NCBI GenBank assembly: GCA_009838975.1
Contig: VXQO01000035.1
Coordinates: 1-64,000 of the forward strand
DNA from: Gemmatimonadota bacterium
Lineage (GTDB): Bacteria; Gemmatimonadota; Gemmatimonadetes; Longimicrobiales; Gaopeijiaceae
Reading direction: 5' to 3'
Length of the DNA: 64,000 nucleotides
A program made the translations under genes and the position numbers. Within the stretch, counting starts at the first letter, position 1. Every line of letters starts with the position of its first letter. Below, in pieces: positions 1 through 8,925 of the stretch. The notes below the pieces were generated by a model. It saw only the letters and a program-made list of their open reading frames with translations. It did no database searches and was not told the DNA's origin.

Positions 1-1023
1 GCTGCCCCCCAGCCCCCGGCCGCGCCCCTCGCCCCCCACCACCGCATCCTCGGCGATCATCCGCTCCACGACGTTGATCTCCCCGACCGGCGCCCTGATC
101 GCCCGGCAACCGTGGCTCTCCGCCACATCGTCCACGACCCGGCTCGTCGAGAGGTTGGTGACGACGCTCCCGGGCCGCCGCGAGAGTACCACGTCCGCAG
201 CCAGCGCCAGCGTCAGGTCCTCACCCAGGGCCCGTCCCTCCTCGTCCACCAGCGACAGCCGGTCCACGTCCGGGTCGACCGCCAGCCCGATCCGCGCCCC
301 CGACTCGCGCACCAGCTCTCCCAGCGCAGTCAGACTGGCCGCAACAGGCTCCGGATTCCGGTGGAACCGTCCGTTCGCCTCGGTCCCGATGGCGCTGACC
401 TCGCATCCCAGCCGCGAGAGCAGCTCCGGCATGATCACACCACCTGCCCCGTTGCCGCAGTCGAGCGCAACGTGCATCCCTTCGCTGCGGATCCGTTGAG
501 TATCGAGCAGAGACAGGTTCAGGATCCGCTCGATGTGACGGTCCACCGCGCCCCCGTCCCGCTCCACACACGGGATCGCGTGCCAGAGTGCGCGCCCCGG
601 TTCCCGCTCCCGCACCCGCGCCTGGAAACGCCTCATGCGGGCGGGCGGAAGGAAGGTCCCCCCCCTCACCGCGAACTTCAGCGCATTCCATTCGGCAGGG
701 TTGTGGCTCGCGGTCACGCCCAGCCCCCCCGCGGCGTCCCCCTCCCGCACGGCCAGCATCAGCGTCGGCGTCGGCACGACCCCCAGCTCCACCACCCGGC
801 ACCCCACCGACAGCAGCCCGGCCACGGCCGCGCGCATCAGCATCGGCCCCGATGTCCGCGAATCGCGACCCACCACGACCGGCCCCTCGTCTCCCTCTTC
901 CCTCAGGAAGGCCCCGTAGCAGGCGGCAAGTCCCGCGACCAGCTCCGGCGTGAGCGCGTCGCCCACGCGGCCGCGGAACCCGGATACGCTGACCATCAGG
1001 TCGTCGGGCAGGAGAATGGGCAT
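1..1023 (-). CDS. Phosphohexomutase (phosphoglucomutase/phosphomannomutase family), C-terminus cut by window edge
   Basis: Alpha-D-phosphohexomutase, which interconverts sugar 1- and 6-phosphates for cell-wall or exopolysaccharide precursors. The ATG at 1023 opens with MPILLPDDLMVSVSGFRGRVG, the usual family N-terminus. The phosphorylated-serine loop TASHNP is present with Ser near residue 106, and the metal loop DPDVDR lies near residue 250. The sugar-binding loop region reads GGEGRGRG, a variant of the family's GGEGNGG/GEESGH. All 341 codons in the window are open and no stop is reached, so the C-terminal domain lies outside. Substrate (glucose, mannose or glucosamine phosphate) cannot be decided. 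It is divergent from the next gene with a 59 bp AT-richer gap. Confidence 0.88.
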   Translation of the reverse strand, partial: MPILLPDDLMVSVSGFRGRVGDALTPELVAGLAACYGAFLREEGDEGPVVVGRDSRTSGPMLMRAAVAGLLSVGCRVVELGVVPTPTLMLAVREGDAAGGLGVTASHNPAEWNALKFAVRGGTFLPPARMRRFQARVREREPGRALWHAIPCVERDGGAVDRHIERILNLSLLDTQRIRSEGMHVALDCGNGAGGVIMPELLSRLGCEVSAIGTEANGRFHRNPEPVAASLTALGELVRESGARIGLAVDPDVDRLSLVDEEGRALGEDLTLALAADVVLSRRPGSVVTNLSTSRVVDDVAESHGCRAIRAPVGEINVVERMIAEDAVVGGEGRGRGLGGS

Positions 1024-1082
1024 GCGGGAAATTAGCGTATATTGGCAGACGCCATTGGAGCCCCGGATTCAGGGAGAATCCG

Positions 1083-2249
1083 TTGTCCGAACCGCCAGGA
1101 CATTTCGATACCCGACGTTTCGACACCCGCTGCGTGCACGCCGGACAGTCTCCGGAGCCGGTCACCGGGGCGATAACGCTGCCGGTGTTCCAGACTTCGA
1201 CGTATGTGCAGGACGGGCTGGGGCGTCACCGCGGCTACGAATACGCGCGGCTCCAGAACCCCACACGTGAAGCCTGCGAAGCCAACATCGCGGCGCTCGA
1301 GGGCGGACGGCACGGCGTCGCCTTCTCGAGCGGCCTCGCCGCGATCGAGTGCCTCGCCAAGACCGTCGCGCCGGGTGCCCACATCGTGAGCGAGGAGAAC
1401 ACCTACGGCGGCACCACGCGGATGTTCACCCAGGTCTTCGACCGCCTGGGCATCGACGTGACGCTGGTCGACACCCGCGACGCGGGCGCCATACGGGCCG
1501 CACTTCGTCCGGACACCCGGCTCATCCACCTCGAGAGCCCGTCCAACCCCCTCATGCGCATCGCCGACATCGCGGCGGTCGTGGAGCTGGCCCGGCGGCA
1601 CGGTGCGCTCATCTGCGTCGACAGCACCTTCGCGTCGCCCTTCAACCAGAAGCCGCTGGCGCTGGGCGCCGATGTGGTGGTGCACTCGACCACCAAGTAC
1701 CTGGCCGGACACTCGGACCTCCTCGGGGGTATCCTCGTGGTGGACGACGACGCCCTGGCCGAAGACCTCCGCTTCGTGCGCAAGTCCACCGGCCCGCTGC
1801 CCGGACCGCTCGACTCATGGCTCACGCTGCGCGGCACCAAAACCCTTCACCTTCGCATGGCCCGCCACAACGAGAACGGAATGCGGATCGCCGAGTTCCT
1901 CCAGTCCCATCCAGCAGTGCGGGCCGTCCACTACCCCGGGCTGCCGGCCCATCCGCAGCACGACCTGGCCCGGCGCCAGATGCGCGGCTTCTCCGGGATG
2001 CTCTCGGCGGAGTTCTCGCATGCGGACGCGAAGCGCCTCGCCGAGGGCACCACCCTCTTCCGTCTCGCGGAGAGTCTGGGCGGCGTGGAATCCATGATCT
2101 GCGTGCCCGCCGTAATGACCCACGCGTCGGTCCCGGAGGCTGCGCGGCTGCGCCTGGGGATCACCGGCGGACTGGTCAGGCTCTCGGCGGGGATCGAAGA
2201 CGCGCGGGATCTCGTCGAAGATCTGGAGCGCGCCCTCGACAAACCATAG
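1083..2249 (+). CDS. Trans-sulfuration PLP enzyme (cystathionine gamma-synthase/gamma-lyase family)
   Basis: Cytosolic Cys/Met-metabolism PLP-dependent enzyme of 388 residues, normal family length. The cofactor lysine is Lys205 in STTKYLAGHSDLLGG, and the family motifs YxRxxNPT (here YARLQNPT) and SxxSGLAA are visible. The start is TTG at 1083, supported by AGGGAGA at 1071-1077 five bases upstream. Family members act as cystathionine gamma-synthase, gamma-lyase or O-acylhomoserine sulfhydrylase, and sequence reading alone does not separate these. A second paralogue lies at 17026-18225. It begins a plus-strand run with the M48 gene 19 bp downstream. Confidence 0.9.
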   Translation: MSEPPGHFDTRRFDTRCVHAGQSPEPVTGAITLPVFQTSTYVQDGLGRHRGYEYARLQNPTREACEANIAALEGGRHGVAFSSGLAAIECLAKTVAPGAHIVSEENTYGGTTRMFTQVFDRLGIDVTLVDTRDAGAIRAALRPDTRLIHLESPSNPLMRIADIAAVVELARRHGALICVDSTFASPFNQKPLALGADVVVHSTTKYLAGHSDLLGGILVVDDDALAEDLRFVRKSTGPLPGPLDSWLTLRGTKTLHLRMARHNENGMRIAEFLQSHPAVRAVHYPGLPAHPQHDLARRQMRGFSGMLSAEFSHADAKRLAEGTTLFRLAESLGGVESMICVPAVMTHASVPEAARLRLGITGGLVRLSAGIEDARDLVEDLERALDKP

Positions 2250-2268
2250 AAACAGGACACATCCAACG

Positions 2269-3297
2269 ATGAACTACGACGATTTCGACACTTCGTACGG
2301 CCACGGAGACGACACCGGCGCCAACGGCGAACCCCGCGCCACCCGCATCCTCAGCGACATCTCGTCGCGGTCGTGGGAGCACAGTGCGGACCGGGCCGCC
2401 CTGGCCGCGCTGCGCAAGCTGCCCGGCTTCGACCAGGTGTTGCGCACCCTCTTCGGGATCTTCGGCGAGAAGCCGGTGCGGCTCGCCTTCCAGGCCAACG
2501 CGGTACGTGTAGGACCGAACCAGTTTCCTCACCTCTGGGACCTGTACTGCGAGGTCTGCACCACGCTGGACGCCCCCGAACGCTACCCCCTGTTCGTCTC
2601 CCAGAACCCGGTCGTCAACGCGGGCGCATACGGGATGAAGCAGCCCTTCATCATCCTCAACTCCGGCACCCTGGAGCTCCTCACCGACCGGCAGGTGTCG
2701 TACGTGATGGGCCACGAAGTCGGCCATGTGATGAGCGACCACGTCCTTTACAGGACCATGACCGTTCTGCTCACCGAGCTCGCCAAGCTGGGCTTTCCGC
2801 TGGTGGGGCTCGCGGCCCGTGCGATCCTCATCGCGCTCCTCGAATGGTCGAGGAAGAGCGAGCTCTCGTCGGACCGGGCGGGGCTGCTCGCGATCCAGGA
2901 GCCGGACGAGGTCATGGGCTCCATGCTGAAGATGGCCGGCGGCGGGCGGGACGAGGAGACGTCGCTGCCCGAGTTCATCCGGCAGGCGGAGGACTACCGC
3001 CAGTCCGGCGACATGGCCGACCAGGTCTTCAAGGTCCTGAATCTGCTTGGCCAGTCGCACCCCTTCTGGGTTCTGCGCGTATCGGAACTCCGGGGCTGGA
3101 TCGAGACGGGCGATTACGACCGGATCCTGCGCGGCGAATACAAGCGGCGGGGCGACCCCGATCCCGCCTACGCCGAGGACCTGGCCGAGGCCGCCGACAG
3201 CTACAAGACCGGCGCGAGGGAAATGCTCGGGCAGATGGCCGGAGCGGCCAGACGTGCCGGCGAGAGTTTCTGGGAATCCTTCAGAAAGCAGCCCTGA
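2269..3297 (+). CDS. M48-family zinc metallopeptidase
   Basis: Protein of 342 residues with the zinc-protease motif HEVGH at residues 149-153 and a downstream third-ligand glutamate at about residue 198 in KSELSSDRAG, the M48 E-x3-D arrangement. A hydrophobic stretch at about 168-190 lies between the two motifs, as in membrane-associated M48 proteins. No signal peptide is seen, and the N-terminal 30 residues are acidic and probably disordered. M48 members in this layout are usually membrane quality-control or uncharacterised proteases; the substrate is unknown. AGGA at 2254-2257 precedes the ATG. purD follows after 5 bases, so co-transcription is likely. Confidence 0.85.
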   Translation: MNYDDFDTSYGHGDDTGANGEPRATRILSDISSRSWEHSADRAALAALRKLPGFDQVLRTLFGIFGEKPVRLAFQANAVRVGPNQFPHLWDLYCEVCTTLDAPERYPLFVSQNPVVNAGAYGMKQPFIILNSGTLELLTDRQVSYVMGHEVGHVMSDHVLYRTMTVLLTELAKLGFPLVGLAARAILIALLEWSRKSELSSDRAGLLAIQEPDEVMGSMLKMAGGGRDEETSLPEFIRQAEDYRQSGDMADQVFKVLNLLGQSHPFWVLRVSELRGWIETGDYDRILRGEYKRRGDPDPAYAEDLAEAADSYKTGAREMLGQMAGAARRAGESFWESFRKQP

Positions 3298-3302
3298 CGG
3301 GC

Positions 3303-4571
3303 ATGCGCATCCTGATCGTCGGAAACGGTGGCCGTGAGCACACGCTGCTGTGGAAGCTGCGCCGGGACGCGCCCGGGGCCGCCTTCTACGCGACTCGCCC
3401 CAACGGCGGGATGGCGCCTCATTGCGCCGCAGTCGACATCGCGCCCACGGATGTGGTGGCGTTGGCGGGCTGGGCGGCCGCCAACCGGATCGACCTGGCC
3501 GTCGTGGGCCCCGAAACACCCCTGGCCGCGGGCCTCGCCGACCGGATGAAGCACTCCGGCGTCCCCGTCTTCGGGCCTTCGGCGGGAGCGGCCCGGATCG
3601 AGTCCAGCAAGGCCTTTGCAAAGGACCTGATGGCGGGCGCGGGGGTGCCCACCGCCGCCTACGAGGTGTACACCGACGCAGACCGGGCGGCGGCATTCAT
3701 CGAGTCGGTGGGTGCGCCGGTGGTCGTCAAGGCATCGGGTCTGGCCGCGGGCAAGGGCGCGATCGTGTGCGGCACCGTGGAGGAGGCCGTGACGGCCGCG
3801 CGCGACATGCTCTCGGGGTCGTTCGGCGAGGCGGGCCGCAAGGTGGTGATCGAGGAGTACATGGAGGGCGAGGAGCTCTCCGTGTTCTGTCTCGCCGACG
3901 GGGAAGAGTTCGTGCCGCTCCTGTCGTCCCAGGACCACAAGCGGATCGGCGAGGGGGACACAGGGCCCAACACCGGCGGCATGGGGGCCTATGCGCCAGT
4001 GGGATTCGTGACCGATGCGCTGATCGAGGAGGTGGGCGATCGCGTCGTCGCGCCCGTGCTCACGGCGCTGGCCGAAGGCGGCAACCGCTTCAGCGGCCTC
4101 CTCTACGCGGGGCTGATGGTCACCGGGGAGGGACCGAAGGTGGTCGAGTTCAACTGCCGCTTCGGCGATCCGGAAACGCAGGCGGTGCTGCCGCTGCTCG
4201 CCTCGTCGCTCCTCGAGCCGATGATGGCCGTCGCCGAGGGATCGGGCCTCGCGGACCATGCCCCCGTCTTCGCCGATGCGGCCGCGGTCACGACCGTCCT
4301 GGCGGCTTCCGGCTATCCGGGGAGCTACAGGAAGGGGGCGCCCATCGACATCCCGCCCCTGCCGCAGGGCGCCGAGGTCTTCCACGCGGGCACCGCGCTC
4401 CGGTCCGGCCACCTCGTCGCGTCGGGGGGCCGCGTGCTCGCGGTGACCGCCCTCGACCGCGACTTCGAACGCGCCCGGACGGTGAGTCGCGCGGTCGCAC
4501 AGGCGATAACCTTCGAAGGCAAGTATTATCGAAGGGACATCGGGTGGCGCGAGGCTGAACGCCGAAGCTGA
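3303..4571 (+). CDS. purD: Phosphoribosylamine-glycine ligase
   Basis: GAR synthetase, the second step of de novo purine synthesis: phosphoribosylamine + glycine + ATP to GAR. The 422-residue product has typical family length. It opens MRILIVGNGGREHTLLWKL, the diagnostic PurD N-terminus with GxGGREH. The ATP-grasp core follows, with PVVVKASGLAAGKG near residues 138-152, SQDHKR near 211, the GPNTGGMG signature near 221, and VEFNCRFGDPE near 279. The ATG at 3303 is chosen because it gives this N-terminus; an open frame continues upstream but antisense to nothing conserved. No other pur gene is nearby, so the purine pathway is dispersed. Confidence 0.97.
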   Translation: MRILIVGNGGREHTLLWKLRRDAPGAAFYATRPNGGMAPHCAAVDIAPTDVVALAGWAAANRIDLAVVGPETPLAAGLADRMKHSGVPVFGPSAGAARIESSKAFAKDLMAGAGVPTAAYEVYTDADRAAAFIESVGAPVVVKASGLAAGKGAIVCGTVEEAVTAARDMLSGSFGEAGRKVVIEEYMEGEELSVFCLADGEEFVPLLSSQDHKRIGEGDTGPNTGGMGAYAPVGFVTDALIEEVGDRVVAPVLTALAEGGNRFSGLLYAGLMVTGEGPKVVEFNCRFGDPETQAVLPLLASSLLEPMMAVAEGSGLADHAPVFADAAAVTTVLAASGYPGSYRKGAPIDIPPLPQGAEVFHAGTALRSGHLVASGGRVLAVTALDRDFERARTVSRAVAQAITFEGKYYRRDIGWREAERRS

Positions 4572-4597
4572 GAAGGCGTACAGCCTCCGCCGCCGGA

Positions 4598-4628
4598 ATG
4601 ATATCACAACAATATCAAAATGATAGCA
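4598..4628. promoter_or_regulatory. Per/Fur-box-like operator in front of ybjQ
   Basis: AT-rich island in very GC-rich surroundings. The core 7-1-7 element ATATCAA-A-ATGATAG (4612-4626) is a near-perfect inverted repeat of TATCAT/ATGATA. A third half-site ATGATA starts at 4598, exactly 22 bp (two helical turns) before the ATGATA at 4620. The 17 bases 4612-4628 match, with one mismatch, the reverse complement of 45178-45194 upstream of the PerR-like gene. The site ends three bases before the ybjQ Shine-Dalgarno sequence, so it must overlap the promoter or early leader. The role as a regulator-binding site is inference. Confidence 0.6.
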
Positions 4629-4645
4629 CATAGGAGGGAGCAACC

Positions 4646-4966
4646 TTGATCATCACAACCACGCCCACACTGCAGGGAGAGCGCATTAGGGAGTACCTCG
4701 GGATCGTGACCGGGGAGACGATCATCGGCGCCAACGTCTTCAAGGACATTATGGCCAGTATCCGCGACATCGTGGGGGGCCGCTCGGGAGCGTACGAGGA
4801 CGCGCTCAGGACGGCCCGCGAGGGGGCGCTCCGCGAGATGGCCTCGCAGGCGCGCGCCCGCGGTGCCGACGCGGTGATCGGCGTGGATCTCGACTACGAG
4901 GTGCTGGGCACGTCGAACGGGATGCTCATGGTCTCGTCGAGCGGAACCGCGGTCTCGCTGGAGTAG
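4646..4966 (+). CDS. YbjQ/UPF0145 family protein
   Basis: Small cytosolic protein of 106 residues, the normal size of the YbjQ (UPF0145) family, often labelled putative heavy-metal-binding domain. The diagnostic stretch is [18 protein letters not shown] near residues 17-34, followed by [16 protein letters not shown] and [14 protein letters not shown]. Family structures are pentameric rings; the biochemical role is not established. The start is TTG at 4646, decided by a strong AGGAGG at 4632-4637. The operator described at 4598-4628 abuts this ribosome site, pointing to control by a Fur-family repressor. mutM follows after 4 bp. Confidence 0.88.
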   Translation: MIITTTPTLQGERIREYLGIVTGETIIGANVFKDIMASIRDIVGGRSGAYEDALRTAREGALREMASQARARGADAVIGVDLDYEVLGTSNGMLMVSSSGTAVSLE

Positions 4967-4970
4967 TGGC

Positions 4971-5846
4971 GTGCCCGAGCTCCCCGAGGCCGAGACGATT
5001 GCGCGGGGGCTGAACAGGATTCTGCCCGGGAGGGTCGTCAGCGCGGTCACCGTGCTGCGCGAAGACGTGGTGAGCGGTACGCCCTCCCGCTTTGCGGCGG
5101 CAGTGGCGGGAAAGCGTTTCGGGGCGACCGGGAGGCGCGGCAAGAACGTCGTCCTCGCACTGGAAGACCCGTCCCGGGCGACCGTGGGCCGCGCCGTCGA
5201 CCGCGTCGTGGTCAACCTGGGGATGACGGGCCGCCTGGTGCCCGGATCCGGCGCCGGCCCCGCGTCCGCATCCACACACCCCGCCGTCCTCTTCCGGTTG
5301 CGCGACGGCGGCTCGCTGACCTACGACGACGTGCGCAGGTTCGGGCTGCTCACCCATGTCCCGGGGGCGGAATGGAGGCGCTGGTCGCGGCGGCTCGGAC
5401 CGGAACCGCTCGCCCGGTCCTTCACCGGGGCACGGCTGCGCGGGATCCTTGCGCGCTCCAGGTCGCCGGTGCGTTCGCTGCTGCTCGACCAGCGCAGGAT
5501 CGCCGGCGTGGGCAATATCTACGCCGTCGAGGCGCTGTGGTTCGCCCGGATCCACCCGCGCACGCCCGCCAATGCGATCGGCGACCGCGCGGGGGCCCGA
5601 CTGCACCGCTCGCTCAGGCGGGTGCTGCGCCGGGCGGTCGAGGCGGGAGGCACCACGCTGCGCAACTACCGCGCCCCCGACGGCAACGAAGGGCGGTTCC
5701 GCCGCGCTCTCCACGCCTACGGCCGTGAGGGCCTCCCGTGCTTCCGCTGCCGCGCCCCCATCGGGCGCATCGTCTTCGGCGGCCGCTCCGCATACCTGTG
5801 CCCGCGCTGCCAGCCGGAACCGCGCGGCCGGGGAGCCGCACCGTGA
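4971..5846 (+). CDS. mutM: Formamidopyrimidine-DNA glycosylase
   Basis: Fpg/Nei-type base-excision repair enzyme removing 8-oxoguanine and formamidopyrimidines with AP-lyase activity. The GTG-started 291-residue product begins MPELPEAETIARGL, with catalytic Pro2 and Glu3. The helix-two-turn-helix segment LLDQRRIAGVGNIYAVEALW lies near residues 171-190. The C-terminal zinc finger is complete (CFRC then CPRC about 19 residues apart). Proximity to a gene under a Per-box-like operator would suit oxidative-stress biology, but linkage is only by 4 bp spacing. It overlaps the next gene's GTG start by four bases. Confidence 0.95.
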   Translation: MPELPEAETIARGLNRILPGRVVSAVTVLREDVVSGTPSRFAAAVAGKRFGATGRRGKNVVLALEDPSRATVGRAVDRVVVNLGMTGRLVPGSGAGPASASTHPAVLFRLRDGGSLTYDDVRRFGLLTHVPGAEWRRWSRRLGPEPLARSFTGARLRGILARSRSPVRSLLLDQRRIAGVGNIYAVEALWFARIHPRTPANAIGDRAGARLHRSLRRVLRRAVEAGGTTLRNYRAPDGNEGRFRRALHAYGREGLPCFRCRAPIGRIVFGGRSAYLCPRCQPEPRGRGAAP

Positions 5847-7402
5847 ACGCGCCCCCTTCCCCGCAGGCTCGGCTGCGCCACGTCCGCCCCGTCCGTGCCG
5901 GCCTGGTCGTTCTCGCGGCCGGCGCGATCCTTGCACCCCCATCAAGCCCCGCCGCCTCTGCCCAGCAGCCGATCGCACCGGTCCCCGGCACCGAACTGCC
6001 CGTCGTCCGCCACACGCTCGACAACGGGATGACGTTCCTGGTGCTGGAGCGCCGCCAGTCGCCCACCGTCGCGCTGGTGGTGCACTACCCCGTCGGTTCG
6101 GTCAACGAGCACCTGGGCAACACGGGGATCGCGCACGTGGTGGAGCACATGCTCTTCAAGGGTTCGGACGAGATCGGGACTTCGGACCGGGCGCTGGAGA
6201 GACCGCTGCTGGAGGCAATGGACGTGGCCCGCGACTCGCTGGTCGCCGCGATGGGGCGACCCGAGCCCGACACGGCCCTGACAAACCGGCTGCGCTCGCG
6301 GATCTCGTCGCTGGAAGACCGGGCGAGGGCCCACGTCATCCCGAACGAATTCGACCGCATCCTTTCCGCGGAGGGTGCGCGCGGGCTCAACGCCACCACT
6401 TCGCACGAGGCGACACGGTACTTCGTCGAGCTGCCGGCCAACCGGATCGAGCTCTGGTTCGCGTTGGAGTCCGACCGCATGAAGAATCCGGTCTTTCGCG
6501 AGTTCTTCACGGAGCTGGACGTGGTCAGGGAGGAGCGCCGCATGCGGCTCGAGACCAGCCCCGGGGGGCTCCTCGAGACTGCCTTCCTGGCCACCGCGTT
6601 CCAGGTGCACCCGTACGGGGTCCCCGTGATCGGCCACGCCTCGGACCTTGACGCCCTGACCCGGCGCCAGGCGGTGCAGTACTTCCGCGACTACTACGGG
6701 GCGCGCAACGTGGTCGCTGCGATCATCGGCGATGTGGACGCGGACCAGGTTGTCCGGTGGGCGGAGGAGTACTTCGGGCCGGTCGCCGCGGGGCGTTCCG
6801 CGCCTCCGGTGCTGGCGCGCGAACCGGACCAGGCCGGGGAACGCCGGATCGTCGTGGAGTACGACGCCGAGCCCCGCCTCATAATCGGGTGGCGGACCGT
6901 CTCGGGATTCCACGAGGACGCGCCGGCGCTCACCATGCTCGCGTCGGTGCTCAGCGGCGGACGAACCACGCCGCTTTACCGGCGCCTCGTCGCCGAAGAC
7001 CAGTCCGCCCTCCAGGTCGCCACCTACCTGGGGCCGGGCTTCCGGTATCCGAGGCTGTTCACCGTGTCGGCCGTGCCCAAGGCACCGCACACGACCAAGG
7101 CCATCGAGGCGGCCGTGTACGACGAGGTCCGCAGGATCCAGGAGACGGCACCCGACTCCGGCGCCCTGGTAAGGATCAGGAACCAGTTGCGGGCCGGGGA
7201 GTTCCGGCGGCTGTCGTCCAACCTGGAGCTGGCCATGCAGCTCTCCGAATCGGAGGCCGCGCTGGGCGACTGGCGCGAGACCTTCCGCCTGTCCCGGCGG
7301 GTCGGCGAGGTGACGCCGGAGGACGTGCGGCGCGTCGCGGCGAAGTACCTCGTCGACCGTTCGCGAACGGTGGCGACGATGGTGCGCAGGAGTCCGCCAT
7401 GA
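5843..7402 (+). CDS. M16 zinc peptidase, catalytic member of a pair
   Basis: Secreted/periplasmic M16 (pitrilysin/processing-peptidase) protein of 519 residues, started by a GTG overlapping the mutM stop. An N-terminal signal peptide ends near the AQQ at residue 41. The inverted zinc motif HVVEH is at 98-102, with the third ligand probably the Glu in VVREERRM near residue 231. The distance between them is roughly 50 residues longer than in typical mitochondrial-type M16 proteins, because of an acidic/arginine-rich helical insert at about 115-178. The downstream gene is its likely non-catalytic partner, as in known two-subunit bacterial M16 enzymes. Confidence 0.9.
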   Translation: MNAPPSPQARLRHVRPVRAGLVVLAAGAILAPPSSPAASAQQPIAPVPGTELPVVRHTLDNGMTFLVLERRQSPTVALVVHYPVGSVNEHLGNTGIAHVVEHMLFKGSDEIGTSDRALERPLLEAMDVARDSLVAAMGRPEPDTALTNRLRSRISSLEDRARAHVIPNEFDRILSAEGARGLNATTSHEATRYFVELPANRIELWFALESDRMKNPVFREFFTELDVVREERRMRLETSPGGLLETAFLATAFQVHPYGVPVIGHASDLDALTRRQAVQYFRDYYGARNVVAAIIGDVDADQVVRWAEEYFGPVAAGRSAPPVLAREPDQAGERRIVVEYDAEPRLIIGWRTVSGFHEDAPALTMLASVLSGGRTTPLYRRLVAEDQSALQVATYLGPGFRYPRLFTVSAVPKAPHTTKAIEAAVYDEVRRIQETAPDSGALVRIRNQLRAGEFRRLSSNLELAMQLSESEAALGDWRETFRLSRRVGEVTPEDVRRVAAKYLVDRSRTVATMVRRSPP

Positions 7403-8925
7403 CGCGCTCGTGCCGACCCTCCCTGCTCCCGGCGATCTTCGCCATGCTGCTGCCGGTTCTCGTCCCCGCCGGCACGCCTTCGTGCGCGCACACCCAGGAC
7501 TCGGTGCGGGAGCGGATCGCCGAAATGAGATTCCCCGACCTGCGTTTCAGGCGGATCGAGCCCAGGGAGGAGAGCGTGCGGGGTGTGCCCGTGTATTTCC
7601 TGGAGGACCATGAACTGCCGCTGGTCACCGTCTACGCCACCTTCGAGGGAGGCGTGCGCCACTTCCCCCGTGACTTCTTCGCCGCCGCCTCCGCGATGCC
7701 GGGGCTGTTGCGCACCGGGGGCACCCTCGGCCTGCCGCCGGACTCGGTCGACGCCCGCATCGAGCTGATGGCGCTGGCGATGAGCTTCGGGCAGGGGGGC
7801 GGGAGCGCGTCGTCGTGGGTCAACACGCTGTCGGTGCAGGTCGACGACGCGGTGCGGCTCTGGGCCGACATGCTCCGCTCCCCGCGCTTCGACTCCACAC
7901 AGGTCGAACTGTGGCGCGGGTCGGAACTCGAGCGCGTCAGGCGCCGGCGCGACGACCCGGCGTCACTCGCGTTCGGGCGCTTCAACCGCATCATGTACGG
8001 CGAACACCCGGTCGGGTGGGAGATGGGCGCGGCCGACCTGGAACCGGCGGACCTCGCCGACGAGCGCCTCCGCTACGTCCACGCAGCGGTGGTGTGCCCG
8101 GAGAACATGGTGCTCGGGGTCGCGGGAGACATCTCCTGGCGGCGGATCCGCACGCTGCTGAACGAGATGCTGGCGGAATGGCCGGCGTGCTCGGGCAACC
8201 TTCAGGAAGATCCGGGTCCGGAGATCCGGCCGGATCCGGGCGTTTTCGTGATCCACAGGGAGATCGAACAGAGCGTGGTGGTGATGGCCCACGCCACCTC
8301 GATCAGGCAGGGCGACAACGACGGCTATTTCGCTTCGCGGATCGGGAACGCGATCCTCGGGGCCTCCGGCCTTTCAAGCCGCCTGGCTTCGGAACTGCGG
8401 ACGCGCGAGGGCCTCGCCTACAGCGCGTCCTCCATCTGGACCACGTCGCGCCGCGACGACGGTCTGGCCGGCGCCCTTACGCGCACCAGGCCCGAAACCA
8501 CGCTGGCCGCCGCGCGGCTCCTCCTTGCCGCGATCGATTCCATGCGCGCCTCCCCACCCGCCCAGGCAGAGGTCACGCACGCGGTGGACGAGGTGGTCAA
8601 CGGCTTCGTCTTCAACTTCCGCACGCCGTTTCAGATCATTGCGCGGGGCATGGCCTACCGCAGGCTCGACCTGCCCCCGGACTGGCTCGAGCGATACGTC
8701 GACGGGATTCAGGACGTCACGCCCGCCCGGGTTCAGAGCGTCTTCCGGCGCGAGGTGGACCCGGCGCGGATGACGGTGCTGCTGGTCGGCGACACCACGC
8801 GTTTCGACGGCTCGGCGTCGGAGCTCGGACCGGTCACGGTTCTGTCGGACGAGCCCGTTGACGGAGGGGGCGTCATCCCCGCGGAGGCTTCGTCGCCACG
8901 TGAACGGCCGCGATCCCTCCGCTGA
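7399..8925 (+). CDS. M16 peptidase-like protein, non-catalytic partner
   Basis: Protein of 508 residues with signal peptide (hydrophobic 9-30, cleavage near AHT) and M16 fold landmarks: ELPLVTVYATFEGG near 72-85, a GLSSRLASELRTREGLAYS core near 322-340. Where catalytic M16 proteins have HxxEH, this one reads PGLLRTGGT, so the zinc site is missing. It overlaps the catalytic subunit by four bases (ATGA), indicating translational coupling and probable heterodimer assembly in the periplasm. Its last 53 bases overlap the converging ubiE coding end. Confidence 0.9.
   Translation: MTRSCRPSLLPAIFAMLLPVLVPAGTPSCAHTQDSVRERIAEMRFPDLRFRRIEPREESVRGVPVYFLEDHELPLVTVYATFEGGVRHFPRDFFAAASAMPGLLRTGGTLGLPPDSVDARIELMALAMSFGQGGGSASSWVNTLSVQVDDAVRLWADMLRSPRFDSTQVELWRGSELERVRRRRDDPASLAFGRFNRIMYGEHPVGWEMGAADLEPADLADERLRYVHAAVVCPENMVLGVAGDISWRRIRTLLNEMLAEWPACSGNLQEDPGPEIRPDPGVFVIHREIEQSVVVMAHATSIRQGDNDGYFASRIGNAILGASGLSSRLASELRTREGLAYSASSIWTTSRRDDGLAGALTRTRPETTLAAARLLLAAIDSMRASPPAQAEVTHAVDEVVNGFVFNFRTPFQIIARGMAYRRLDLPPDWLERYVDGIQDVTPARVQSVFRREVDPARMTVLLVGDTTRFDGSASELGPVTVLSDEPVDGGGVIPAEASSPRERPRSLR

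Noticed and set aside
2176..3696. 506-codon minus-strand frame
   Set aside because: Antisense to the M48 and purD genes; no domain, and both plus-strand proteins are clear.
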